A DNA stretch of 64,000 nt, taken from positions 257,510 through 321,509 of the forward strand of contig NW_013657648.1 of the NCBI RefSeq assembly GCF_000142905.1, given 5' to 3'. The notes beneath the pieces are model-generated. The model did not search any database. It had not been told where the DNA came from and worked only from the letters and a program-made list of their open reading frames with translations. Shown in pieces: positions 9,380 to 19,328 of this stretch (positions within the stretch are counted from its first letter, which is position 1; each line of letters starts with the position of its first letter). Made by a program: the position numbers and the translations under genes. The DNA is from Thecamonas trahens ATCC 50062 (taxonomy: Eukaryota > Apusozoa > Apusomonadida > Apusomonadidae).

Positions 9380-11701
9380 TTATTCCAGATGATCATAGTT
9401 GGCAAGCGCGGCCTGGGAAGGCGAGCGGGTGATTCGCGCCGATGCAGCGTCGTGTGGTGCGAGGGCAAAGGCCGGATCCATAGAGTTGCGGAAAGAGTGT
9501 GAGATGGTCTGCCGCCGCTCGTGCCAGACCAGCGCAACGAGGAAGATACGAGCTGAGAAAAAGATCGAAACCCACATGAGCTGGCCCGGATCGGACACGC
9601 CGTTGAGGACAATGTGGAGGCAGAGGAGGGCGGCAACAACGACAGAAAAGACAAGCTCCGACTTGAACGTCCCGGTGGCGCCCATGTAGTCGCTAAACTT
9701 GGTAACAAGCGCGTTGCGGGCCTTGGAGGTCGGCGCCGGCGTCACCGACTTTGCAGACCCGTTGGTGACCCGCGCAGACGAGCCACTCATTGTGATCGAG
9801 GCACCCGAGCCGTCGACAAGACCGTACTTTTCGGTCCGCACAAACTCGCCGCCCTTCTTGACCGAGCCCTCAAGCACGGCGAGCGTGTCGTTGTACGCCA
9901 TGCCGTAGCCAAGGAGAACCAGAAGCGGGAAGGTAGCAATCTCCATCCACGGGATGATCTTCTTGGACAGGATGCAGGTAAAGTACATGGCGGTCGGGCC
10001 GAGGCCGACAAAGATGAGAATCGGGGTCAGGTTGCCGACCAAAGTCGAAACTCGATCCGAGTACCAGAAGAGGACGCACGAGGTGAGCGTGGCCAGCGTC
10101 ATGATAAGATTGATAAAGTAGCCGGCGAGGTGAATGGTACACTGGTACTTGCGCCAAAGCGAGAGGTTGCCCTGCCGCCACACATTGCCCAGGTGCTTGA
10201 GCACACACTGGAACGAGCCCTTGGCCCACCGGTACTGCTGCTTCTTAAACGCCGAGACCGTCGGCGGAATCTCGTTGGGTGCGAGCACGTCATTGACGTA
10301 CACCATCTGCCACCCGCGGAACTGCGCCCGGAACGAGAGGTCGAGATCCTCGGCAAGTGTGTCCTGCGACCACCCGCCTGCGTCCTCGATCGCCTCGCGC
10401 CGCCACACACCGCCAGTCCCGTTAAAGTGCATGTAGTAGCCGAGATGCGTCCGCACCCGCTGCTCAATCATAAAGTGGCCGTCGAGCGCCACAGCCTGGA
10501 TGTATGTCATGAGGTTGTAGTACCGGTTGGTAAAGTCCCACCGGGCCTGCACGCATGCCACGCCCTTGCTGCACAGCTTGTCCTTGTAGTACGGCGACTC
10601 CTGGTGCTTGTCGTTGTAAAAGTACGGCAGCGTGTACGCCAGGAAGTCCGGCTCGGGCATAAAATCAGCATCAAAGATGGCGATAAAGTCCGCGTCTGGC
10701 TCTAGCCGCATGCCCTCACGCAGCGCCCCGGCCTTGTAGCCGACCCGGTTCTCCCGCCGCACGTGTTCCACACGGAACTTGGTCGGCGCAACCAGGGCCA
10801 GAAACTGCTTCACAAGCTCAGGCGTGTTGTCCGTCGAGTCATCCAACAACTGGATGACCAGTGCATGCGTCGGGTACTCGAGCTCCAAGCACTTGCTCAG
10901 CAACCGCTCGCAAATCGCGCCCTCGTTGAAGACCGGGAGCTGAATGAGCACCTTGGGGTACTGGATCTCCTCGTCCTGTCAAAACACCATCACCACACAA
11001 GCCACCATTCTCGCGTGAGCTTTTCTCCAAGCCCAGCGCCTACCATCCCCATCCGACCACAAAAAGACTGCATGCGCCTTCCTCGCACCGACATGCCACC
11101 ACCGCCCACCGCTTAAGGGCTCCGTCACACCCGCCACCTTCTCGCACCGCTCCCGGACGCTCTACTTGAATTCTCGATGTCCAACTTGGCAAGCACATAA
11201 TCATGTACTTGGTCACTCGCACATCTTGTTACCATGGTCATAGCACGTGTCAACAACTCGTACGGGCATCGGGACGGTGGCGGGCAGGCGGGCAGAGCCA
11301 AAGTCGAACGAATTTGTAACACCACAAATCCACACCCAGCGGTTGCACGTGGGCATACAGGGGGTGCATGCAAGGGAAAGGCGGGGATTAAAAAGGTGAA
11401 AAGGAGATGAAGATGTAGCTTGTAGCTTGTACATGATACGTACCGAAAACTGGAGGTATGGCTCAAGGCGCTCAGGCGGGGCAGGCGGGTAGCTCTGGTC
11501 GGAATAGCATCGCTCTTCGCTCCCCGCCTTGAGGAACCAGAAGGAGATGGACATGAACCAATACTGGGCACCATAGAGAAAGAGGAAGACGGTCTGGATG
11601 ACAAAGACAATGTCAAACGTCCATGCCAGCACCAACCAAATTGTTGATGGGCCCACGCTCTCGCCCATACCGACGCCCGATGGAGTTCCCGCGCTCGTCA
11701 T
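9380..11701 (-). CDS. GT2 glycosyltransferase, cellulose-synthase-like A/mannan synthase type (2 exons)
   Basis: Exon 1 is 11701-11444 and exon 2 is 10975-9380; the 468-bp intron has GTACGT and ACAG ends and joins in phase 0. The 617-residue product begins with a membrane segment (STIWLVLAWTFDIVFVIQTV). It then has the processive GT2 catalytic core: LIQLPVFNE, LDDSTDNT (first Asp), the DAD metal motif in IFDADFMPEP, AEDLDLS (catalytic acid region) and the acceptor-binding QQYRW. Several C-terminal membrane helices follow. Such enzymes polymerise sugars from nucleotide-sugar donors while feeding the chain across a membrane. The QxxRW form and the single-module core resemble plant CslA/CslC and bacterial relatives. 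The sugar cannot be read from sequence. The start ATG at 11701 is the first Met before the membrane segment. Confidence 0.93.
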
Positions 11702-11905
11702 CGTTTCACCCCCGCTTGCGAGAGTGCGGTGGCAAGAGGTGAGTCAGGGGGGGGGGGGGGGACACTCTTGGTTGTCGGCCGAGCAGTCGCTCCGTAGGCT
11801 CGACGGCTTTTTTTCAGGTTTCCTCGCATTTACTGCGCTGGCCATTATGGCTCACAAGTACAACACCGCGAGAGCACATGACCTTCAATGGCAAAGATAA
11901 GGGGA
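11702..11905. other. Short spacer with G homopolymer
   Basis: It lies between the glycosyltransferase start and the stop of the next minus-strand gene. It holds a G-run of about 13 bases ending near 11761. No gene is seen. Confidence 0.5.
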
Positions 11906-14900
11906 CTAGGTGCGAGGCGGTCCGCGCAGATCGGCGCTGTTCTCCACGGCAACCTCCTCGACAGCGCGCTTGGCAAGGGTGGCGACTGAGGGAAAAGCGG
12001 CCCAGAGCTCGGTGAGGTCGTGGGCGAGCGAGTGAAGATCCATGGTGGCCCGAATGTACTGCCGATGCTTGTCGTCGACGCAGAGCCGGATGGTAATGTA
12101 GAAGAGGATCCAGGCAATGCGGTAGTGGTGTTGCGCGCCGGTGGTGGCAAAGCGGAAGAGCGAGTCGATGAGATGGGTTGGAATGAGGTGGACGGCTTCA
12201 GGCGCTCGCGCCATCGAGTTGAAGCACCACAGTGAGGCCAGGATCTTGGAGATCTCCTTCTCCAGCTCACTCAAAAAGTTGTCCATTCCGAGGTCGAGCC
12301 GGGCCTGGAGAAGCCGCGCAAACTTGCCGTCGCCGCATGTCATGAGCGCCACTGCGTTGGGCGGATGGACGCAGAGATTGCCTAGCCCACGCAGACCGTT
12401 GCGATACAGGTCGCCCTTCATGTACTCGGAACTTTGCCAACGCTCGAGGATCTCCACAATGTCGGCGACCGCACCCAGCTCGCCGAAGCGGACCTTGTTC
12501 TGGACAGTCAGCGCCATAAAGGCCGTCGCGTTGACAACCTCGTTGGCAAGCGTCACGTTGCCAACCACCTTTTCAGCGCGGAGCAGTCGCACGAGCTCGT
12601 CGACCATGCCGATGTCGCGGAGGTGGTCGCGGTTGTCATCGTTATACGCGACCCGAACCAGCAGCCGCAGCGCACCGAGGAGCAGCCTGCACGACGCGTT
12701 GCTGTCCTGGAGAATGGCTAGCACGGCGTGCCCGCCGCCCTGCATCCGTACCGCCACCTTGCCTTCGTCCGAGTCGGTGATGCGGTGGAGCATGTCGATG
12801 GAGACCTCAAGCACGCTCGAACTGCCACAGAGCGCGTGGACGTTGGCCATGACCCGAAGCACTGACGCCGCCAGGCTGTAGAGCGACGATCGCGGCGCCG
12901 AGCCGAGCGCGGCTTCGTCAAACTCGTCCGAGAGTGTGGCAATGAGCTGCCCGACTTCCTCGCAGATTCCTGCGTTGGCGTCGAGCCGCGCGCTGAGCTC
13001 CTTCAGCCGCCGCGTCCGCTTGTTGTGCTCTGTCCGCCAGAGCTGGTCCTGGTCAAAGGCCTCGACCCGAGCGCGGACGCCGACGTTCGAGTACGTCTCC
13101 CGCGACGTTGCAGACTTGATGCTGACCGACTCACCCTGCCACGGCGCGAGGCGGCCCCAAGCTTGCGACGACTCTTGCGCGTGTACAATGTGCTTCAGCA
13201 AGACGGCCGCAAACACTGCCGCGCTTGGCCGCTCGCTCGGATTCTTGGCCTCAAAAGTGGCGTTGAGCAGCTCGATGACATCTGGCGGTGTCCGCGCGTC
13301 CATCAGCCCGGGCGGCGCGTAGTAGTTGTCTTTGCCGCGCTTGCCATCGTACGGCAGCGAGAGCGCGCCGAACGACATGTAGAAGCACGCCCAAACGACC
13401 ACTCCCAGCGACCACAGGTCAGCATGCTGTGAGATGAGCGGGCCGGAACCGTCGAGCACCTCGGGCGCTGCATAAAGCGGGTGCAGCTTGGCGCGAATGA
13501 CCTCGGGCTGCCGAGTGATGACCATTAAAAGCTGGGTCACTCCATAGTGCGAGATCCGGACCGTCCCAATTTCGTCAAACAGCACGTTGGCCGGATGCAA
13601 GTTGCCGTGCACAATGCCGAGCTCGTGGAGCCGCTCCATGCCGCGGGCAATCTCAAATGCGTAGTACAGCGGAATCATGCGCGAACCCATCATCTGGTCC
13701 GATCGCAGCGCGTCAAAGAGCGACGTCGGTTCCATGACTTCGGAGACCATGAGCAGCTGCGGCGGCGACGCCGACATCGCCACACCTACCGTTGGCACTG
13801 TGTTGGGGTGCGAGACGCCGCACATCATGCGCAGCACGTCCAGCAGCGCCTCTGTTTGGCCCTGCGTGACGCCGCCAAGAGGAAAAGCCTTGACCATGAC
13901 GTCTGAAAACAAAAAATGGCCGCGGTACGTCGGCGTCATCGGCCGCGCGCCTGTCGAGTCAACAGGCCCGTCCTCATCCTCGAGCACCACAAGCTGCGGG
14001 TCGATCATGTACACCACCTCGGTCGGGATCTTGAACACCCGTCGCATCAGCCGCGGTGTAGACTCGGTGCCAGAGACCCGGCACATGAACGACATTCGCG
14101 CCTCGTGCGCTCCAGACAGCATCGTCTGCACTGTCTTGTACGCCTCATTCGCAGCCCCAGCATCAAGCCCGCTTTCCTCGCCCGACGCCCGACCGGCTGT
14201 CGACGACTGCCCGCCCCACCCTTGTGACGCGGTCCCAGTCGACTCGAGTGACCGTGGCACTATCACTGTGGCGTCGACATCGACATCGCTGCTAGTCGAG
14301 CTTCTCGTGCCGCTCTCTTCGGTTGACGAGAACGAAGCCGACGACGACTCGTCCACACTCTCCTCGCTCCCACCGTACGAATACTCGGTTGCCTCCAACG
14401 AGAGCATGGCATCCGACGACGACTCCAGCTCCACCGCCACCATCACCTCGCCTGACATGTCAGCTCGACCGCCAGAGATAGAAGTCGACGTAGACTCGAT
14501 CTCAATCGCAAGGTGCGGGCTCTCAAGCCCCAGCGACTCTACCGAAGTGTCCGGCGAGACATGCGGCGAGCTAGCCGGCGAGCGCTTCGACTTGCGCCCA
14601 GCCCTCATCCGGCTACGCGACTTGAGCCGCGGCAGCGCTAGCGAGTTGCACTTGTCGCGCTCGGCCTCTTTGGCAGCCGTGATGAGCTGCTTGATCGTCT
14701 CCACCCACTCAGCGCGGACCTCCTCGGTCGGCGCCACCAGCAGACACTCGCGCGACTGCATCGTGCCGTCGGCGGCATCATCATGCTGGGTAAATGAAAA
14801 CTTGTATGCAGACTGCACCAGGTCGTGGTCGATGCCGTCCTCGGCGTCAACAGCACCGCTCGAGCTCGCCGAGTACTCAAATGACGCCGAGCAAGTCGAC

Positions 14901-17061
14901 GAGAGGCTGCTGCTCACCCTTCCAGCCGTATCAGCTGCAACAACCGGCACGACGCTCGAGTCTGCCATCGCTGGCGCCGAGCGCGAGAGGCTGCCCGTCA
15001 AAAGATCGGTCTGAGGCGCCGGCGGGGAGCGTGGGCGGTTAACTTTCCGCTTGGCGGATGACCCACCCTGCTTGCCTTGCTTGCCTTGCTTGCCTCGCCG
15101 CGAGCCGCGAGTGACCTTGCCAAACCTGTTGCGCTTGGCACCGGCCCGGCGCTTGGCTTGCTTCCCGCGCATCTGCGGTGGCCGCGCGCCAGCCGCGATA
15201 TCAGTCTGCCGACGCCTCCGGCGCCCGCCAGCCCTGTAGGACGAGCGCGAGACCGTGAGAGCAGCGAGGTGCAATGACAGGCGGTGGGCGTTGCCGAGGC
15301 CCCGGACAACTACGTCCTCGGACCGCATGGCCTCGAGCTTGGACACCGACGGCGCTGTGGTCCACAGCAAGCCTTGGCGCGCCCCTCACTCTCGTACAGC
15401 GTGACAGTAGTGGTGGCGGTGATTCTCTCAACCGCACGTGGCCGCTTGAGCTTCAGCGCTGAGGCCTTGTCGAGCCAGACCTTGACGTAAAAGCCCTCGA
15501 TGGCGACAAAGCGGCGGCGCCACTTGCCCTTGGCGGCGCACCAGTTGACGTCGGTGCACTTGGAGGGCTTGGCAAACGGGCGCTTGAAGAGAAAGCCGCC
15601 AATGATCATGCCGTTGGCCTCGAGCAAAAGCTTGCGCATGCCCTCAGAGTGCGCATGGCAGAGCGGCGTCTTGCCATTCAGATCCATGTCGCAAAGCGGG
15701 ATGCCCAGCCGAACAAGCTTGGCGGCCAAGTCGAGGTCATCGGCCATGGCGGCGAGATGGAGCGGCGAGCGGTGGGTGACTACGCCGCGAGTGGCGAGGT
15801 AGTGTGGCATGTACGTCTTCTGCTTCCAATGGGCGTGGGCAAGCGCGCACTCGCCGCCAAAGGCCGAGCGCAGCGCCGCCACGTCGCGGGCGTCGATGGC
15901 AGTCTGCAGTTGGACCAGCCGGCGGCCGAGCATGAACGCGTTGACCATGTCCAAAAAGGTCGGGCGGAGGCCAGGCGAGGCTACAAATGCCTGCTCCAGC
16001 ACTCGAATGACCGGCGCCGGCCACGGAATGATGATGTCGTCGTCAAAACCGGCGACTGAGACTTGGACGGCCTTGCGGACCGAAGGCTTGCCTGCCCGCT
16101 TCCGACTCGTGCTCGAGCCCGATCCAGTCGAACTCAGCGGGGTCTGGACCGAGCGGGTGTGCGAGATGCGGGCGTAGTTGCGTGACGGCCGCGCCCAAGG
16201 CCGCGACTCGGTCCCACCGGCAGCCACGTGCCAGGTCTGCGATGAGTCGGACGCGAGCGAGTCCATCGAGCCGACTGAGCCGTTCGCGTCGCCAAGGGTG
16301 AGAGAGGACGACAAAGGTACAAAAGGTTTGAGCGGTGCGAACTCAATCGACGGGCCCGAAGAGAGGCCCGAGGCCTTGGAGAGCTCCAACGGGCCGGGGA
16401 TCCAGTTGTAAAAGTTGCCCGGCGCCGCGTAGACGTCGGCCCGCAACGAATCAGGTCTGATCGAGGTGAACGCCTCCCACGCCAGAGTGGCAAACGACCA
16501 CACGTCCGCCGGTTTGTCGTTCTGCTGGGCGCGCAGGACCTCAGGTGCCATGTACGCCCGCGTCCCACAGAAAACCGTGCTCGTGTCCGAGATGTCGGTC
16601 GTCGACAAACCAAAGTCGGCGACCTTGGCCGTAAAGTTGGCGTCCAGCAGCACGTTTTCCGGCTTGAGATCACGATGCACCATGCCGCGCTCGTGCAGGT
16701 ACGCCATGCCCTTGCAGATGTCCAGCAGGTAGTTGAGCTGCTCGTCGCGTGAAACAAAGCCGTGTCTGTGGATAACATCCGAGAGGTCGCCATTGGGACA
16801 GAACTCGGTCACCATCGCCAGCGCGTTGACGTTGAGCGAGGCACCAAAGAACCGGATGCAGTTGGGGTGCGAGATCTTGGAAATGGCCGTCACCTCGGCC
16901 ACAAACCGCTGCACAACTTCGGCGGCATCGACTGCAGCGTGCAGATTGAGCATCTTGACAGCCACCGTCTGCCGCATGTACCGCGCACGGTAGACAGACC
17001 CAAACGCTCCGCGACCGAGCAGCTCGGACGTTTCTGCGCTCAGATCAATGTCATACTCCAT
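11906..17061 (-). CDS. TKL-type protein kinase - ankyrin - PH - pseudokinase - repeat protein
   Basis: Two overlapping minus-strand frames probably form one gene. The first starts at ATG 17061 with a tyrosine-kinase-like domain that looks active: GRGAFGSVY, VAVKML, HRDLKPEN, DFGLS, and a Cys-Gly-Thr activation loop before APE. Ankyrin-like repeats follow (SPLHLAA, GKTPLCHA), then the first half of a PH domain (GKWRRRFVAIEGFYVKVW...TVTLYE). The second frame holds the PH end (ECLLVAPTEEVRAEWVETI), then a pseudokinase (VMVKAF kept, HRD changed to HGN, DFG changed to SHY), then a helical armadillo-like C-terminus. A GTGAGG donor at 15389 joins in phase to an AG acceptor ending at either 15355 (35 bp) or 14935 (455 bp), giving about 1,706 or 1,566 residues. 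An assembly indel is the alternative. A possible extra first exon begins at ATG 17519. Confidence 0.8.
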
Positions 17062-17929
17062 GACAACTTCGGAGCTCGCTACGCCTTGGTCGACGCCAAC
17101 ATCAGATCGCGACGACGCAGCAGATGCAACAAACGACGACGACGACGACGATGACAAACATGACGTAGCCGATGGCGGCGGCGATGTTGAGGAAGGCGAG
17201 AAAGACGCCGAGGATGAAACGAGGAAGGCTGCTGCTCCTTCTGCTTCTGCTTCTGCTTCTGCTTCTGCTTCTGCTGTCTGTCCTCCTCGTCGCCTCTGGT
17301 CTTGGATTGAGACGCCTTGCGGGACGCCGACGTGCCGGTCTTCATGGAGGATGCCTTGCTGGTCTTGCGAGACGACGACCTGCTGTTGGTTGCCACCGAC
17401 GACGACGACGACTTTGGTCGCCGAATACGTAGCGAGAGGAACGGCTGCTGTGCCGACTCAAACTCGACCGCAATTTCGTCACCAAGATCCTCCATCTCAT
17501 GTTCCTTTCCCCAACTCATGCTGCTAAGGAGGGGAGGGGGTGGGGAGTGGGGGAGGGGGAGGGGAGTGGGTAAGTGTGTTTGTGGGGGAGGGAGGGGTAA
17601 CGGAGTGGAGAGTGATGACCACGAGCGGGATCGTGCGACTCTCCTCTTTGCGAGTCTGTTGATCAAGAGAACGAACATGTTTGCGGAAGCAGCGGCTTTT
17701 TACTACCGGGTCAGCAATGCAATTTCGGCATGATCTCGACCATATCAAATTGGATACGCGTGATGGTAAATTTTTGGTGTCCAAACCCTCACCCACGCTC
17801 TCATTCGCTTGCTCAACTCCGGCCGGCAGCAGGCCAAACCCCCTCCCCTCTCCGCGCTCGCGACTCGTGAACAGCGACAACACGTTCGGTGGTCCACACC
17901 TCACGCAGCGTCTGGCAGAACAGGTGGAT
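17062..17929. other. Region upstream of the kinase and MBOAT genes
   Basis: From 17519 leftward the minus strand has an ATG-started frame (MSWGKEHEMEDLGDEIAV...) that could be a first exon of the kinase gene, joined by an intron ending near 17077. The kinase frame is itself open through this stretch, with an acidic EA repeat and a Ser run. From 17520 to 17929 I see GGGA-rich sequence and the promoter region of the MBOAT gene, with no further gene. Confidence 0.35.
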
Positions 17930-19327
17930 ATGTCGTGGACGGAGATGCTACCGGAACCACTGTGCTCGCTTCCTCCGGACCAAGCCGCCAATGTGGTGTG
18001 TATGGTGGCGGCGTATCCGCTGGCGCTGGTGGCCGAGCCGCTGGCGAGCAGCGTGGCTAAGGCGACAGGAGCGGGCATGGCCAAGGCACGGATGGGAGTG
18101 GGATCTGGCATCGGACTGGCATTCTGTCTTCTTGCGCTGGGAGTGAGGGGCATGGCCGCGTTGTTTACTCCGCTAGCAGGCGCATGGCTCCTGCTGACTA
18201 CCCTGCCCAAGGCCTACGTCCATCTCGGCGTCCTTGTCTTTATGCTCACAGCGCTCAGCTGCGCCCATGCGTGGCGGATGTACACAGATCCGTACGGGTG
18301 GACGCTCGACTTTACCGGCCCGCTGATGATTGCCACTGTCAAGGTGACGTCAATGGCGTTCTCCGTGGCCGATGGGGTCAACAAGCCATGGGCGGTTCTC
18401 GACAGCGACGGGCACAAGATCGGGCGCGGATACGCGGCAGTCCTCCGGTCGTGGCAGGCGCTTGCCCTGGACGCACCGCCGACGCTGGAAGAGTACATCT
18501 CGTTTCTGCTGTACTTTCCGGTGGTCCTTGCTGGGCCTGTAGTCGACATGCGGGCGTATCTGCAGTTGGTTCGTTGCGGGCCCCAGGCCTCGCTGGCCGC
18601 CCGCAGCTGGGAGGCTGTCAAGCGGCTCGGTCTTGCGATTGGGTGCTACGGCGTCTTTGTTCTCCTCTCGGAGCACTTTCCGCAATCGCTGTACTTTGAT
18701 CCGGCCTTTATCGGAGAGCACTCGCTCGGCTACCGGGCGCTGTACATGTACCTGGCCCAGACCGGGCTGCGGTTCCGGTATTACTTTGCCTTTGCGCTCG
18801 CTGAGGGCGCTTGCCGTGGTGCTGGGCTCGTGGCGGTGACCAATGTCGACATTGTCGCTATCGAAACAGCGCAGAACTTCAAGGTCGCTGTCGAGAACTG
18901 GAACATCGGCGTCGCCCGGTGGCTCAAGCTCTACGTTTACCATCGTGTCGCGCCGGGCTCGTCGTTCATCAACGTGTTGGCAACCAACGTGGCCGGTGCC
19001 ATCTGGCACGGCTTCTACCCGGGCTACTACCTCGCGTTCCTTCTCGGCTCGTTCTGCACCCAGTTCTCGCGCCTCGTCCGCCGCAAGCTCCGGCCACACG
19101 CGCTGGCGGCTGGAACGTGGGTCAAGGCTGGCTACGACACCGTCGGTTGGGCCGGCTCGGCGCTCATTCTCGGCTACGGCTCTGTCCCGTTTACCCTCCT
19201 CCGGCTTGACCAGACGCTTGACGTATGGAGCGCACTGCACCACTGCGTCCCTTGGCTCATCTTCCCGGGCCTGGTCCTGCTGATGGTGCTACCATCGCCG
19301 GAGCGAGTGCGGCGCAAAACGGCATAG
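17930..19327 (+). CDS. MBOAT-family membrane-bound O-acyltransferase (lysophospholipid acyltransferase-like)
   Basis: A 465-residue polytopic protein. The MBOAT catalytic pair is clear: Asn325 in ENWNIGVARWLKLYVYHR and His360 in AIWHGFYPGYY, in the family's usual order and spacing. The YFPVVLAGP segment resembles the conserved mid-region of the LPCAT/LPEAT group, and many hydrophobic helices run throughout. These ER enzymes transfer acyl-CoA to lysophospholipids during membrane remodelling. The lysophospholipid subgroup fits better than sterol or protein acyltransferases from the 'WN...WLK..VY.R' signature, but the substrate is inferred. I chose the ATG at 17930; the frame is open further upstream without an equally good start. 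Its stop is one base pair from that of the convergent kinase gene. Confidence 0.9.
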   Translation: MSWTEMLPEPLCSLPPDQAANVVCMVAAYPLALVAEPLASSVAKATGAGMAKARMGVGSGIGLAFCLLALGVRGMAALFTPLAGAWLLLTTLPKAYVHLGVLVFMLTALSCAHAWRMYTDPYGWTLDFTGPLMIATVKVTSMAFSVADGVNKPWAVLDSDGHKIGRGYAAVLRSWQALALDAPPTLEEYISFLLYFPVVLAGPVVDMRAYLQLVRCGPQASLAARSWEAVKRLGLAIGCYGVFVLLSEHFPQSLYFDPAFIGEHSLGYRALYMYLAQTGLRFRYYFAFALAEGACRGAGLVAVTNVDIVAIETAQNFKVAVENWNIGVARWLKLYVYHRVAPGSSFINVLATNVAGAIWHGFYPGYYLAFLLGSFCTQFSRLVRRKLRPHALAAGTWVKAGYDTVGWAGSALILGYGSVPFTLLRLDQTLDVWSALHHCVPWLIFPGLVLLMVLPSPERVRRKTA

Positions 19328-19328
19328 C

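Noticed and set aside
13677-15014. Plus-strand 445-residue Ser/Asp-rich frame
   Set aside because: It lies opposite the kinase/pseudokinase gene, whose frame has clear domain motifs; this one is a compositional shadow.
17106-17200. Val-rich transmembrane-like stretch on the minus strand
   Set aside because: It arises by reading the TCG Ser-run of the kinase leader in the neighbouring frame (GTC codons).
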